A stretch of DNA of 60,631 bases from Caulobacteraceae bacterium (GTDB lineage Bacteria; Pseudomonadota; Alphaproteobacteria; Caulobacterales; Caulobacteraceae): positions 1 to 60,631 of the forward strand of contig CANJXI010000014.1 of assembly GCA_947478785.1 (NCBI GenBank). Direction: 5' to 3'. Below are positions 51,868-60,631 of this stretch, in pieces. A model generated the notes under the pieces. That model was not told where the DNA came from and did not search any database. It saw nothing but the letters and a program-made list of their open reading frames with translations. A program made the translations under genes and the position numbers. Position 1 is the stretch's first letter, and every line of letters starts with the position of its first letter.

Positions 51868-52455
51868 TCAGGCCGACGCCGCCTGGGACAGGCCAGGCGC
51901 GGTCCGCTGGGCCACGATCCCGCGCCGGACCCGGATGCGGACGCTGAGGAACTGGACGGCGAAGAGCGCGATCTTCGAGGCGAGCGGGACGGTGGCCATA
52001 AACATCGGCCAGTCGCGGGTGAACCAGACCGCCATCACCAGGTTGGCCACGGCGGTCAGGGCCATCAGCCCCGCCCAGGCGTAGCCGAAACCGATCATCA
52101 GGCCGTCGCCATGGCCCCGGGCGACCGGCGGCAGGTAGCGGAGCATCCAGCCGCGCCGCATCATCACGGCGGCCACGATCAGGTAGATGACGCTGGGCTT
52201 GGCCATCAGGAAGCGCGCGTCATGCAGCACAAGCGAGGCCGCGCCGAACACCAGCACCAGGCCAAGGCTCGCCCATTGCAGCGGCGCCACCGCGCGCCTG
52301 GTGACCTGCATATAGGCCAGGTGGGCGACGGCGAAGACGATCACCGAAAGCGTCGCGACCGCCGGATCGACCTTGAGCGCCAAGAGCGCCACGAAGACGA
52401 TCGAGGAGAGGAAGTCGTTGAGCAGCGGGCGCGCTGCGTAGAGCAGGCTGTTCAT
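51868..52455 (-). CDS. YciB/IspZ-family inner-membrane protein
   Basis: The 195-residue product has about 5-6 membrane segments, starts MNSLLYAARPLLNDFLSSIV, and has the family motif MAKPSVIYLIVAAVMMRRGWML (split: MAKPSVIYLIVAAV, MMRRGW). YciB proteins affect cell-envelope synthesis and septation in enterics. TTGGAG lies about 6 bases before the ATG. It is convergent with the exported protein gene. Confidence 0.82.
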   Translation of the reverse strand: MNSLLYAARPLLNDFLSSIVFVALLALKVDPAVATLSVIVFAVAHLAYMQVTRRAVAPLQWASLGLVLVFGAASLVLHDARFLMAKPSVIYLIVAAVMMRRGWMLRYLPPVARGHGDGLMIGFGYAWAGLMALTAVANLVMAVWFTRDWPMFMATVPLASKIALFAVQFLSVRIRVRRGIVAQRTAPGLSQAASA

Positions 52456-52618
52456 GAAAAGCTCCAAGGAAAACAGTCCCTGGAGACTAACCCCACGGCG
52501 GGCGGATCCCTTCACCCGCTCACGAAGCCCGCGCGGGCGTTCGCGGAAAACACCCCGCCGTCCACGCATCGCGAACGGCGTTGCGCACTCGGTTCTTCAT
52601 TTCCTAAGGGGGCGGGCC

Positions 52619-52624
52619 TATATT
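52619..52624 (+). promoter_or_regulatory. Candidate -10 of the ssrA promoter
   Basis: TATATT at 52619-52624 lies about 7 bases before the likely tmRNA transcript start; TTCATT 17 bases upstream is a weak -35. The stretch from 52456 to about 52618 has no other recognisable feature. Confidence 0.4.
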
Positions 52625-52630
52625 GGCGGC

Positions 52631-52970
52631 GTCGAGCTTCGGCCCGACTATGGAGATAAACGCGCACGTAATAAGCGGACTGGACCCGGGTGCGATTCCC
52701 GGCGGCTCCACCAATCCTTCCCCGGGTATCGCCGGGCGGCCCATCTCTTGGGTGGAAGTACGGGGCCGATCAGCATCGACAGACGTCTAAAGGTGTTGCT
52801 TTCTTCCGGCCTGACCCACCGTTCCGGGTTTTAAACTAACTGCGAACGATAACTTCGCTGAGGAAATCCGTCTCGCTGCGTAATGCGGTGCGATGAATAT
52901 CCGACCTAAGTCCTAGGGGTTCAGATCCTTAGGCGGGGCCCGGGAGGCGCCTGCCAACAGAAGCCTCCCA
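52631..52970 (+). ncRNA. ssrA: Two-piece (permuted) tmRNA
   Basis: tmRNA rescues stalled ribosomes and tags the nascent chain for proteolysis. The acceptor piece comes first and ends with the T-arm GGACCCGGGTGCGATTCCCGG and GGCGGCTCCACCA (CCA at 52711-52713). The coding piece starts near 52762 with GGGGCCG, which pairs with the CGGCTCC of the acceptor end. The tag frame 52842-52883 reads ANDNFAEEIRLAA then TAA. A GGGAGGC/GCCTCCC hairpin (about 52940-52968) ends the gene. The bases between the pieces are removed in maturation. Outer boundaries are approximate. Confidence 0.93.
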
Positions 52971-53049
52971 CCTACCCTCCCCGCGGCGCCTTGCGCGTGG
53001 CGGTCCAGGCGCTACTTTCCTTAACTGCGTTCCGCTCACGGGAGACCCC

Positions 53050-53538
53050 ATGGCCCAGGACCCGCCGGCCCAGGACTTGATGCGCTATGAGGCCATGGCC
53101 CAGGACGCCCTGCGCGGGGTCGTGAAAACGGCGCTGAAGCGGGCGGCCGCCCCCGAGGGCCTGCCCGGCGCGCACCACTTCTACATCACCTTCAAGACCG
53201 ACGCCCCGGGCGTATCAGGCCCGCCGGACCTCTTGGGCAAGTACCCCGACGAGATGACCATCGTCCTGCAGCACCAGTATTGGGACCTGGCGCCCGGCGA
53301 GACCTTCTTCTCGGTGACCCTGCAGTTCGGCGGCCAGCCGAAGCGGCTTTCGGTGCCCTACGCCGCGGTCACCCGGTTCTACGATCCGAGCGTCCAGTTC
53401 CTGCTGCAGTTCGAACCGCCGGCCGCCGCCGAGGGGCGCGCCGCCGTGGCCGAGGTCGCCGACGAACCGACGGCCGAGGCTCCCGCCGCCGACGGCGAGG
53501 CGAAGGTCGTTTCTCTCGATCAGTTCCGGAAGAAGTGA
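53050..53538 (+). CDS. sspB: SspB, alpha-type ClpXP adaptor for ssrA-tagged proteins
   Basis: SspB binds the ssrA tag and the ClpX N-domain to speed degradation. The 162-residue product has the folded domain (about 10-125) with HHFYITFKTDAPGVSGPP, YPDEMTIVLQHQYWDL, FFSVTLQFGGQPKRLSVPYAA, an Ala/Glu-rich linker and a short C-terminal ClpX-binding tail (KVVSLDQFRKK). It lies just downstream of ssrA on the same strand. GGAG lies 6 bases before the ATG. Confidence 0.93.
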   Translation: MAQDPPAQDLMRYEAMAQDALRGVVKTALKRAAAPEGLPGAHHFYITFKTDAPGVSGPPDLLGKYPDEMTIVLQHQYWDLAPGETFFSVTLQFGGQPKRLSVPYAAVTRFYDPSVQFLLQFEPPAAAEGRAAVAEVADEPTAEAPAADGEAKVVSLDQFRKK

Positions 53539-53577
53539 GCGGTCCGGCGACGCCCTCCTGGTCCTGCGGGGCCTAGT

Positions 53578-54354
53578 GTGCGGGGCCTGGCTCGCCTGGC
53601 CGGGCTGATCGCGGGCCTCTGGCTCGTGGGCGCCGCGCCGGCGCTGGCCGCCTCGCCGTTCGCCGACTGGGCCGCGGTGGTGGTGGCCGGCGACTGGCAC
53701 GCCCACTCGGGCGGTCCCTCCGAAGCCTTCGACAACGCCCGCCACGACGTCTCCCTGGCATTGGAGAGGGCCGGCTTCGCGCCCGCCAACCTGCGCCAGT
53801 TCTCGGTCAGGCCGGAGCGCTACAAGGACGCGGCCCTGGCCAAGTCGGACCCCAATGTGATCTTCAACGCGATGGTCGACCTGACCGGCAAGGCGACCGG
53901 CGGCTGCCTGATCTACTTCAGCTCGCACGGCGCGCCGAACGGGGTGGTGGTCGACCAGCAGATTCTGCCGCCCGGCGTGCTGGGCGCGATGCTCGACCAC
54001 ACCTGCGGCCAGCGGCCCACTGTGGTGGTGATCTCGGCCTGCTTCTCGGGGGTCTTCGTCCCGGCCCTGGCCAGCGCCAACCGGATGGTGCTGACGGCGG
54101 CCAGGCCCGACCGCAGTTCGTTCGGCTGCGGCGAGGCCAACCGGTACCCCTTCTTCGACGAGTGTTTCCTGTCGTCGATGCCAACCGCGCGGACGTGGCC
54201 CGCCCTGGCCGGCGCCGTGCAGGCTTGCGTCGCCAGCCGGGAGATCAAGGAAGGCATGAAACCGCCGTCCGAGCCGCAACTGTTCATCGGCGGCGCGCTG
54301 AGACCCCTGCTGCCCCTCTATTCGCTGGCCGCGGCGCCCGCCGCGCCGGACTAG
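53578..54354 (+). CDS. Secreted peptidase C13 (legumain-like) family protein
   Basis: The 258-residue product has a signal peptide (to about residue 25) and a caspase-fold C13 domain with the catalytic pair His117 in YFSSHGAPNG and Cys155 in VISACFSGVF. DNARHDVSLALERAGF resembles the helix before the active site. It starts with GTG at 53578. Legumain-type enzymes cleave after Asn or are transamidases; the substrate here is unknown. It follows sspB by 39 bases. Confidence 0.85.
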   Translation: MRGLARLAGLIAGLWLVGAAPALAASPFADWAAVVVAGDWHAHSGGPSEAFDNARHDVSLALERAGFAPANLRQFSVRPERYKDAALAKSDPNVIFNAMVDLTGKATGGCLIYFSSHGAPNGVVVDQQILPPGVLGAMLDHTCGQRPTVVVISACFSGVFVPALASANRMVLTAARPDRSSFGCGEANRYPFFDECFLSSMPTARTWPALAGAVQACVASREIKEGMKPPSEPQLFIGGALRPLLPLYSLAAAPAAPD

Positions 54355-54429
54355 CCGCCCCGGGTCTGGAGAAACCGCAAGCGGCGCCCTACAAGCGAAC
54401 CTGCCTTCTTTCGCCATCGGATTCGCTTC

Positions 54430-56586
54430 ATGCGGACTATCGTCATCGCCGCCCTAGCCGCATTGGCGATGACCTTGGCGGGACCCGCCGCCGTCAGGGC
54501 CCAGGGCCCGGCCGCGCCGGGCGCGGGGCTTCCCAAGGGCCCGACCCCCTACCTGCAACTGCAGCCCAGGAAGGCCGCCCCAAAGCCCCGCCCGGCCGCC
54601 TCCCCCACCGGCCAGGCCCCAGCCCTCCTCGCCCCCCACGTCGCCGGCGCGCCGCCCAGCGCGACAGGGGTGCTTCCCGTCCTGACCGGCGCGCGTTTGG
54701 CCCCCGGGCAGCCGCTGCCCGCCGCCGAACTGGAGACCTTCGTCGACGGCGTGGTGAAGGACGCCATGGCCCACGAGCATATCGCCGGCGTGACCGTCGC
54801 CGTGGTCCAGAACGGCCAGGTGGTGCTGAAGAAGGGCTACGGCTTCGCCAACCTCAATCCGCGCCGGCCGGTCGATCCCGACCGCACGCTGTTCCGGGTG
54901 GGCTCGATCTCCAAGACCTTCACCTGGATCGCGGTGATGAAGGAGGTCGAGGCCGGCCGCATGCGCCTCAACCAGCCGGTCAACCTCTACCTGCCGGAAA
55001 AGGTTCAGGTGAAGGACCAGGGCTACGATCAGCCGGTGCGGGTGATCAACCTGATGGACCACTCCCCGGGCTTCGAGGACCGCGCGCTGGGCCAGCTGTT
55101 CGAGGACAAGGCCAGCCGCGTGCGGCCGCTGGAACTCTACCTGCGTCAGGAGCGGCCCCGGCGGGTGCGCGCGCCAGGCGTGGTCTCCAGCTACTCCAAC
55201 TACGGCGCGGCCCTGGCCGGCGAAGCGGTCACCTACACGTCCGGAAAGCCCTTCGAGCGGTTGATCGAGGACGAGATCCTGATGCCTCTGGGCATGACTC
55301 ACACCACCTTCCGCGAGCCCCGGCCCGTGAAGGCGGGCCTGCCCGCGCCGATGCCCGAGCCGCTGCGGCCGGACGTGGCCATGCCCTACCACTGGACCCC
55401 GGCCGGCTTCGAGGGGCGGCCCTACGAGTTCATCGGCCAGGTGGCTCCGGCGGGCGCCGCGTCCTCGACCGCCGCCGACATGGCGCGCTACATGATCATG
55501 CTGCTGAACGGCGGACAGTTCGACGGGGTGACGGTGTTCGGCCCCCGGACCGCGCAGCTCTTCCGCACCGCGCTTCGCAAGACCCCGCCCGGCGTCAACG
55601 GGTGGGCGCACGGCTTCATGATCTTCGGCCTGCCGGGGGGCTTCCGCGCCTACGGGCATGGCGGCGACACCCTGGACTTCCACTCGAACCTGGTGACCGT
55701 GCCGCAACTCGGCCTTGGCGTCTTCATCTCGACCAGTTCGCAAACCGGCGCGTCGCTGGCCGGCCGCTTCCCGGACCGGCTGGTGCAGGAGTTCTACGCC
55801 CCGCCGCAGATCTATCCCCGCGCCGGATCCCCCGAGCTGGCCGAGAACCCACAGGCGGTCAGCGGTTATTACCTGACGAGCCGCCGGGCCTATTCCGGCC
55901 TGGAAGGCCTGGTCACCTCCTTCGCCGGCGGAAGCTCGGTGTCGGTGACGCCGCAGGGCCGGCTGGTCACCGCCGGCCGCGACGGCCTGCGCATCTGGGC
56001 GCCGGAGGGCCCGCTGGAAGACCGGCGGTTCATCGCCGTCGATGGCGAGCAGCGCATCGCGTTCACCACCGAGCCGGACCGCGCCAGCGCCTACTTCCCG
56101 TCCTTTGGCGGCGCGCGCATGGAGCGTGCGCCCATTTGGCGCAGGCCACTCACGCTTGGCGGCCTGGCGGCGCTGACCGGGCTGGCGGCGCTCTCCACCC
56201 TGGGCGGCGTCGCCCTGCGCAACCGGCGTGAATTCCGCGAGAACCAGATCCAGACCCGGGCCAGCCTCGTGCAGAACATCCAGGCCGTGCTCTGGCTGGC
56301 GGCCATGGCGCTGGCCGGCCTGTGGGCGTCGAAGACCGGCGACATGGCGACCGTCGTCTACCGCTGGCCCGGAGCCGCCCTGGTCACCGCCTCGGCCTGC
56401 GCCCTGGTGGCCGCCGGATTGACGGTCACCACCTTCCTCGCCCTGCCGGCCATCTGGCGCGGCGGACGGCGGGTGGATTCCTGGAACCAGCTGCGCAAGA
56501 CCGGCTTCACCTTCACCGTCCTGATCTATTCGGCGTTCTCGGTGGTGCTCGCGCTCTGGCGCGCGCTCAGCCCCTGGAGCGGCTGA
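54430..56586 (+). CDS. Beta-lactamase-family serine hydrolase with C-terminal membrane helices
   Basis: The 718-residue product has a signal peptide (to about residue 24), a Pro-rich linker, and a class C beta-lactamase/esterase-like domain (about 95-460) with SISKTF (SxxK nucleophile), YSNYG (YxN) and GHGGDT (HxG region). A beta domain follows and the last 170 residues contain about 4 membrane segments (for example TLGGLAALTGLAAL and NIQAVLWLAAMALAGLW). It is probably periplasmic and anchored to the inner membrane, acting on peptidoglycan peptides or esters; the substrate is unknown. Confidence 0.85.
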   Translation: MRTIVIAALAALAMTLAGPAAVRAQGPAAPGAGLPKGPTPYLQLQPRKAAPKPRPAASPTGQAPALLAPHVAGAPPSATGVLPVLTGARLAPGQPLPAAELETFVDGVVKDAMAHEHIAGVTVAVVQNGQVVLKKGYGFANLNPRRPVDPDRTLFRVGSISKTFTWIAVMKEVEAGRMRLNQPVNLYLPEKVQVKDQGYDQPVRVINLMDHSPGFEDRALGQLFEDKASRVRPLELYLRQERPRRVRAPGVVSSYSNYGAALAGEAVTYTSGKPFERLIEDEILMPLGMTHTTFREPRPVKAGLPAPMPEPLRPDVAMPYHWTPAGFEGRPYEFIGQVAPAGAASSTAADMARYMIMLLNGGQFDGVTVFGPRTAQLFRTALRKTPPGVNGWAHGFMIFGLPGGFRAYGHGGDTLDFHSNLVTVPQLGLGVFISTSSQTGASLAGRFPDRLVQEFYAPPQIYPRAGSPELAENPQAVSGYYLTSRRAYSGLEGLVTSFAGGSSVSVTPQGRLVTAGRDGLRIWAPEGPLEDRRFIAVDGEQRIAFTTEPDRASAYFPSFGGARMERAPIWRRPLTLGGLAALTGLAALSTLGGVALRNRREFRENQIQTRASLVQNIQAVLWLAAMALAGLWASKTGDMATVVYRWPGAALVTASACALVAAGLTVTTFLALPAIWRGGRRVDSWNQLRKTGFTFTVLIYSAFSVVLALWRALSPWSG

Positions 56587-56611
56587 AGCGCCACCGTCTC
56601 TAAACCCGCTG

Positions 56612-56663
56612 TTTACCAACCACTGGGTAAATCCTGCCTAGCGGTGGGCAAGACGTGCCCGCC
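56612..56663. promoter_or_regulatory. fliF upstream region with two inverted repeats
   Basis: TTTACC-N8-GGTAAA (56612-56631) is a palindrome that departs from the CtrA box TTAA-N7-TTAA. GGTGGGCA-N5-TGCCCGCC (56643-56663) is a second one and resembles ftr-like FlbD sites only partly. In Caulobacter the fliF promoter is activated by CtrA and repressed by FlbD; these are the candidate sites here. Confidence 0.4.
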
Positions 56664-56693
56664 ACCCAGTGAGTTTCGGGAAAGGCGGCGGCG

Positions 56694-58358
56694 TTGAACC
56701 AGGTCCTGGCTGCGCTTCAAAGGTTCGGGATCGGAAGGCTCGCCGCCATCCTCGGCATCGGCGCCGGCGTGGCCGCCGTGCTGCTCGCCCTGACCATGAA
56801 CCTCGGCCAGCCCAAGGCGCTGCTCTATTCCAACCTCGACCTGAAGGAAGCCGGCTCGATCACCGCGGCGCTCGACCAGTCGGGCGTGAAGTACGAGGTG
56901 AAGGGCGACGGCTCGACCATCCTGGTGCCCCGCGACCAGGTCGCGTCCACACGGCTGATGCTGTCGTCCAAGGGCCTGCCGACGGCGGGCTCGGTGGGCT
57001 ACGAGATCTTCGACCAGGCCAATGCCCTGGGCCAGACCGACTTCGTCCAGCAGCTGAACCGCCAGCGCGCGCTGGAGGGCGAACTCGGCCGCACGATCCG
57101 CGCGCTCGACGGCATCTCGGCGGCGCGCGTCCACCTGGTGCTGCCCAAGCGCCAGCTGTTCGACGAGGAAGCCGAACAGCCCTCCGCCTCCGTCTCGATC
57201 GGGGTCGGCGGACGCGAGCCCGGTCCCGACCAGGTGCGGGCCATGCAGAACCTGGTGGCGGGCGCGGTGCCCGGCCTGAAGCCCGACCGCGTCACCGTCA
57301 TCGACCAGCACGCCAAGACGCTGTCCGGCGGCGACACCGGCATGGCCGCCGAAGCCGACGGCCGCAAGACCGAGGTCGAACAGCGGATCGCCAAACAGGT
57401 GAAGAGCCTCGTCGAGGGCGTCGTCGGGGCCGGCAAGGTCCGGGTCAACGTCTCCGCGGACGTCGATCTCGCCCGGGTCACGACCCAGAAGGAAAGCTTC
57501 GATCCCGACGGCCAGGTGGTTCGCTCGGAATCCACCACCGAAGAGAAATCCAGCGAGAACCAGGGCGACAATGCCGGCCAGGTCTCCGCCGCCGCCAACA
57601 TTCCCCCCGGCGCCCCGGCCAGTGACGGCGGCTCGGCCGCCAACTCCAGCGGCCGCCAGGAATCCACGACCAACTATGAGATCACCAAGACCACCACGAC
57701 CCAGATCACCGAGCCCGGGCAGCTGAAGAAGATCTCCGTCGCCGTCGCCGTCGATGGCCTGACCGGACCCGCCACGCCAGGCAAGGGCGGCAAGCCCGAC
57801 AAGCCCGGCGCCTATACGCCGCGCTCCGCCGCCGAGATGGCCCAGATCAATGAGCTGGTGCGCGCCGCCGTGGGCTTCAATGCGCAACGCGGCGACCAGG
57901 TCTCGGTCGTCAACGTCCGCTTCCCCAGCGCCGAGGACCCCGACGGAGTCACCGCCGCCAACCCGCTGATGGGCTTCGACAAGAACGACATCATGCGTGC
58001 CGCCGAAATGGGCGTCATGGCGATCGTCGCGATCCTGATGATGCTGTTCATCGTGCGGCCCCTGCTGCGCGGCGCCCTTGGCGGCGGCGGCGGCGTGGCC
58101 ATGCTGCCCGGAGGATCGGGCGGCGGGCGGATGGTCGCCGGACCCGACGGCCAGCCGATGCAGATCACCGTCGACCCGGTGACCGGCCAGACCCTGCAGC
58201 TGCCGCCGCCGGGCAACGCCGACCTCGAACAGAAGATCGATATCGCCCGCATCGAGGGCCAGGTGAAGGCCAGCTCCGTCAAGCGCGTCTCGGAGTTCGT
58301 CGAGCGTCACCCTGACGAGTCGGTCTCGATCATCCGTAGCTGGCTGCACGAAGCATGA
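56694..58358 (+). CDS. fliF: Flagellar MS-ring protein FliF
   Basis: FliF forms the MS-ring in the inner membrane, the base of the flagellum and export gate. The 554-residue product starts with TTG, has two membrane segments (about residues 18-37 and 436-458), YscJ-like ring domains ([43 protein letters not shown]) and the C-terminal FliG-binding helix ([20 protein letters not shown]). It looks complete. Its TGA overlaps an ATG (ATGA) at 58355, where fliG would be expected to start. Confidence 0.96.
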   Translation: MNQVLAALQRFGIGRLAAILGIGAGVAAVLLALTMNLGQPKALLYSNLDLKEAGSITAALDQSGVKYEVKGDGSTILVPRDQVASTRLMLSSKGLPTAGSVGYEIFDQANALGQTDFVQQLNRQRALEGELGRTIRALDGISAARVHLVLPKRQLFDEEAEQPSASVSIGVGGREPGPDQVRAMQNLVAGAVPGLKPDRVTVIDQHAKTLSGGDTGMAAEADGRKTEVEQRIAKQVKSLVEGVVGAGKVRVNVSADVDLARVTTQKESFDPDGQVVRSESTTEEKSSENQGDNAGQVSAAANIPPGAPASDGGSAANSSGRQESTTNYEITKTTTTQITEPGQLKKISVAVAVDGLTGPATPGKGGKPDKPGAYTPRSAAEMAQINELVRAAVGFNAQRGDQVSVVNVRFPSAEDPDGVTAANPLMGFDKNDIMRAAEMGVMAIVAILMMLFIVRPLLRGALGGGGGVAMLPGGSGGGRMVAGPDGQPMQITVDPVTGQTLQLPPPGNADLEQKIDIARIEGQVKASSVKRVSEFVERHPDESVSIIRSWLHEA

Positions 58359-58370
58359 GCTGGTCTACTG

Positions 58371-59018
58371 ATGGCCGAGACCGCGCACACCCGGTTCACC
58401 TTCGACACCACCTTCGACCAGACGGGCGGGGTCTTCGCGACCCCACGGCCGAAGCGCAGCTTCACCGCCGAGGAAGTCGAAGTCATCAGCCAGGCCAGCC
58501 GGGCCGAGGGCGAGCATGCGGCGCTGGCCAGCATCGCCCAGCGCCAGGCCGACGCGCTGGCCGAGATCGCGCACGCCTGCGGGCAGGCCCTGCCCAAGCT
58601 GGCCGAGGTGGCGCACCTGCATCGGGTGGGCTCCGCCGAACTGGCGTTGGCCTGCGCCCGGGCGATCGCCGCCGAAGCCCTCGACCGCTTTCCGGAGGCG
58701 CCGGTCCGCGCCGCGCTGGAGGCGCTCGCCCGCGAGATCGAGGCCGCGCCGCGCCTGGCGGTCACCGCCGATGCGGAACTCGCCCAGGGCCTGCAAGCCG
58801 TTCTCGAGGAGACCGCGCAGGCGTCCGGCTATCCCGGCGCCGTCACCGTGCGGGTCGACGCCAACCTGGCGCCGCACGCCTTCACCCTGGATTTCGGCGA
58901 CGGCTCAGCCAGCTTCGACCCCGTCGCCGCCACCGAACGCGTCACCCAGGCGCTGCATGCGGCGCTGGCCTCCGAAGGCCTGCACGCCGAACCCCTGATC
59001 CCCGGCAGCGAAAGCTGA
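58371..59018 (+). CDS. flbE: FlbE/FliH-type flagellar export protein
   Basis: FliH/FlbE regulates the FliI ATPase and links it to the C-ring. The 215-residue product starts MAETAHTRFTFDTTFD and is helical through the middle (QASRAEGEHAALASIAQRQADALAEI, split QASRAEGEHAALAS) with a FliH-like C-terminal domain (VTVRVDANLAPHAFTLDFGDG). The name follows the Caulobacter order fliF-fliG-flbE-fliN-flbD; fliG is missing here. There is no clear ribosome-binding site, consistent with coupling to a lost upstream gene. It starts 12 bases after the fliF stop. Confidence 0.85.
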   Translation: MAETAHTRFTFDTTFDQTGGVFATPRPKRSFTAEEVEVISQASRAEGEHAALASIAQRQADALAEIAHACGQALPKLAEVAHLHRVGSAELALACARAIAAEALDRFPEAPVRAALEALAREIEAAPRLAVTADAELAQGLQAVLEETAQASGYPGAVTVRVDANLAPHAFTLDFGDGSASFDPVAATERVTQALHAALASEGLHAEPLIPGSES

Positions 59019-59032
59019 GCCAAGGCCAAACC

Positions 59033-59407
59033 ATGTCAGAATCCGAAACAGACGCCGCCGACGACACCCAGCCGAGAGCCGGCACGGAAATGAAGTTCGA
59101 CGAGTTCGCCCAGGGTGAGGGCGCGCTGGCGGAGATCGGCGACGAGGAGAAATCCGCCTCCGACCTGGCGCCGGTATTCGATGTGCCCGTCAGTATCTCG
59201 GCCGTGCTCGGCCGCGCCAGCCTCTCGGTCGCCCAGCTTCTGCAGCTGGGTCAGGGCAGCGTGCTCGAACTCGACCGCAAGGTCGGCGAGGCCATCGACA
59301 TCTATGTGAACAACCGCCTGGTGGCCCGCGGCGAGGTCGTCATCGTCGACGAGCGCCTGGGCGTGACCATGACGGAAATCATCAAGGACGGGGACAACCA
59401 AGCCTAG
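59033..59407 (+). CDS. fliN: Flagellar motor switch protein FliN
   Basis: FliN forms the base of the C-ring with FliM. The 124-residue product has an acidic N-terminal tail and a SpoA domain (about 45-118: VFDVPVSISAVLGRASLSV, LLQLGQGSVLELDR, VNNRLVARGEVVIVDERLGV). It starts 14 bases after flbE. Length is normal. Confidence 0.95.
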   Translation: MSESETDAADDTQPRAGTEMKFDEFAQGEGALAEIGDEEKSASDLAPVFDVPVSISAVLGRASLSVAQLLQLGQGSVLELDRKVGEAIDIYVNNRLVARGEVVIVDERLGVTMTEIIKDGDNQA

Positions 59408-59433
59408 CGGCTGGTGTCTAAGGGAGACTACCC

Positions 59434-60631
<1,198 letters not shown>

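Noticed and set aside
52454..52834. A 126-codon frame across the ssrA region
   Set aside because: The region is accounted for by tmRNA (acceptor end with CCA, tag frame, pairing arms).
54454..56619. Very long open frame on the minus strand opposite the beta-lactamase-family gene
   Set aside because: GC-rich shadow frame rich in His/Gly/Arg with no domain; the plus-strand gene has signal peptide and catalytic motifs. Similar antisense frames over dxs (12409-14196), ilvB (46520-48385) and the TPR gene (1418-3478) were rejected for the same reason.
58355..59407. A 350-codon frame that reads from the fliF stop into fliN
   Set aside because: Its first 225 codons are an alternative frame of flbE; fliN has its own ATG at 59033 with the normal domain length. 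It is not a fusion.

Overview
This window is GC-rich alphaproteobacterial chromosome, most likely Caulobacteraceae (Phenylobacterium or Caulobacter type). The grounds are the flagellar activator FlbD with its FlbE-fliN neighbourhood, a FliL-FliM-DUF6468-MotE-like block facing a flgF-flgG-flgA-flgH operon, a circularly permuted two-piece tmRNA with sspB beside it, GAAC-N7-GAAC LexA boxes, and TTAAC clusters of CtrA type. The genus is an inference from gene content, not from a database match.

Layout. 1-9.6 kb: start of an unidentified gene with a LexA-type box, then a minus-strand flagellar operon (fliL, fliM, DUF6468, MotE-like, TPR protein) and, divergently, the rod/L-ring operon flgFGAH plus a small lipoprotein; the shared intergenic region holds a well-formed sigma-54 promoter. 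10-12 kb: a secreted CocE-like hydrolase. 12-17 kb: a minus-strand dxs-ispA-xseB-histidine phosphatase-HDAC-like cluster. 17-23 kb: a GNAT enzyme, a resolvase-like protein with a lost active site, and a tripartite EmrAB/NodT efflux operon facing its TetR regulator across two mirrored operators. 23-30 kb: CoxE/VWA protein, TetR regulator, a LexA-boxed radical SAM-UdgX repair operon, transglutaminase-like protein, DUF6134 protein. 30-43 kb: transporters, leucine dehydrogenase, lipoprotein hydrolase, LLM oxidoreductase, GST, SDR, Mrp ATPase, hflK-hflC. 43-51 kb: SPOR protein, HAD phosphatase, serB, miaA, ilvB behind a leader-peptide attenuator, three small genes, ilvN. 51-56.6 kb: secreted protein, YciB family, ssrA, sspB, a legumain-like C13 peptidase, a membrane-anchored beta-lactamase-family protein. 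56.7-60.6 kb: fliF, flbE/fliH, fliN and a truncated flbD.

How parts work together. FlbD at the right edge is the expected activator of the sigma-54 promoter of flgF at the left. ssrA and sspB encode the tag and the adaptor of one proteolysis pathway. The radical SAM and UdgX genes overlap by ATGA and share a LexA-type box. ilvB and ilvN encode the two subunits of acetolactate synthase but are 2 kb apart.

Most unusual points: fliG is absent between fliF and flbE, where related bacteria carry it, leaving an ATGA...TGATG junction; two 118-bp hairpin elements supply the stop codons of both genes of two convergent pairs and show a compensatory base-pair change; and a 129-bp palindromic repeat sits in frame inside udgX.
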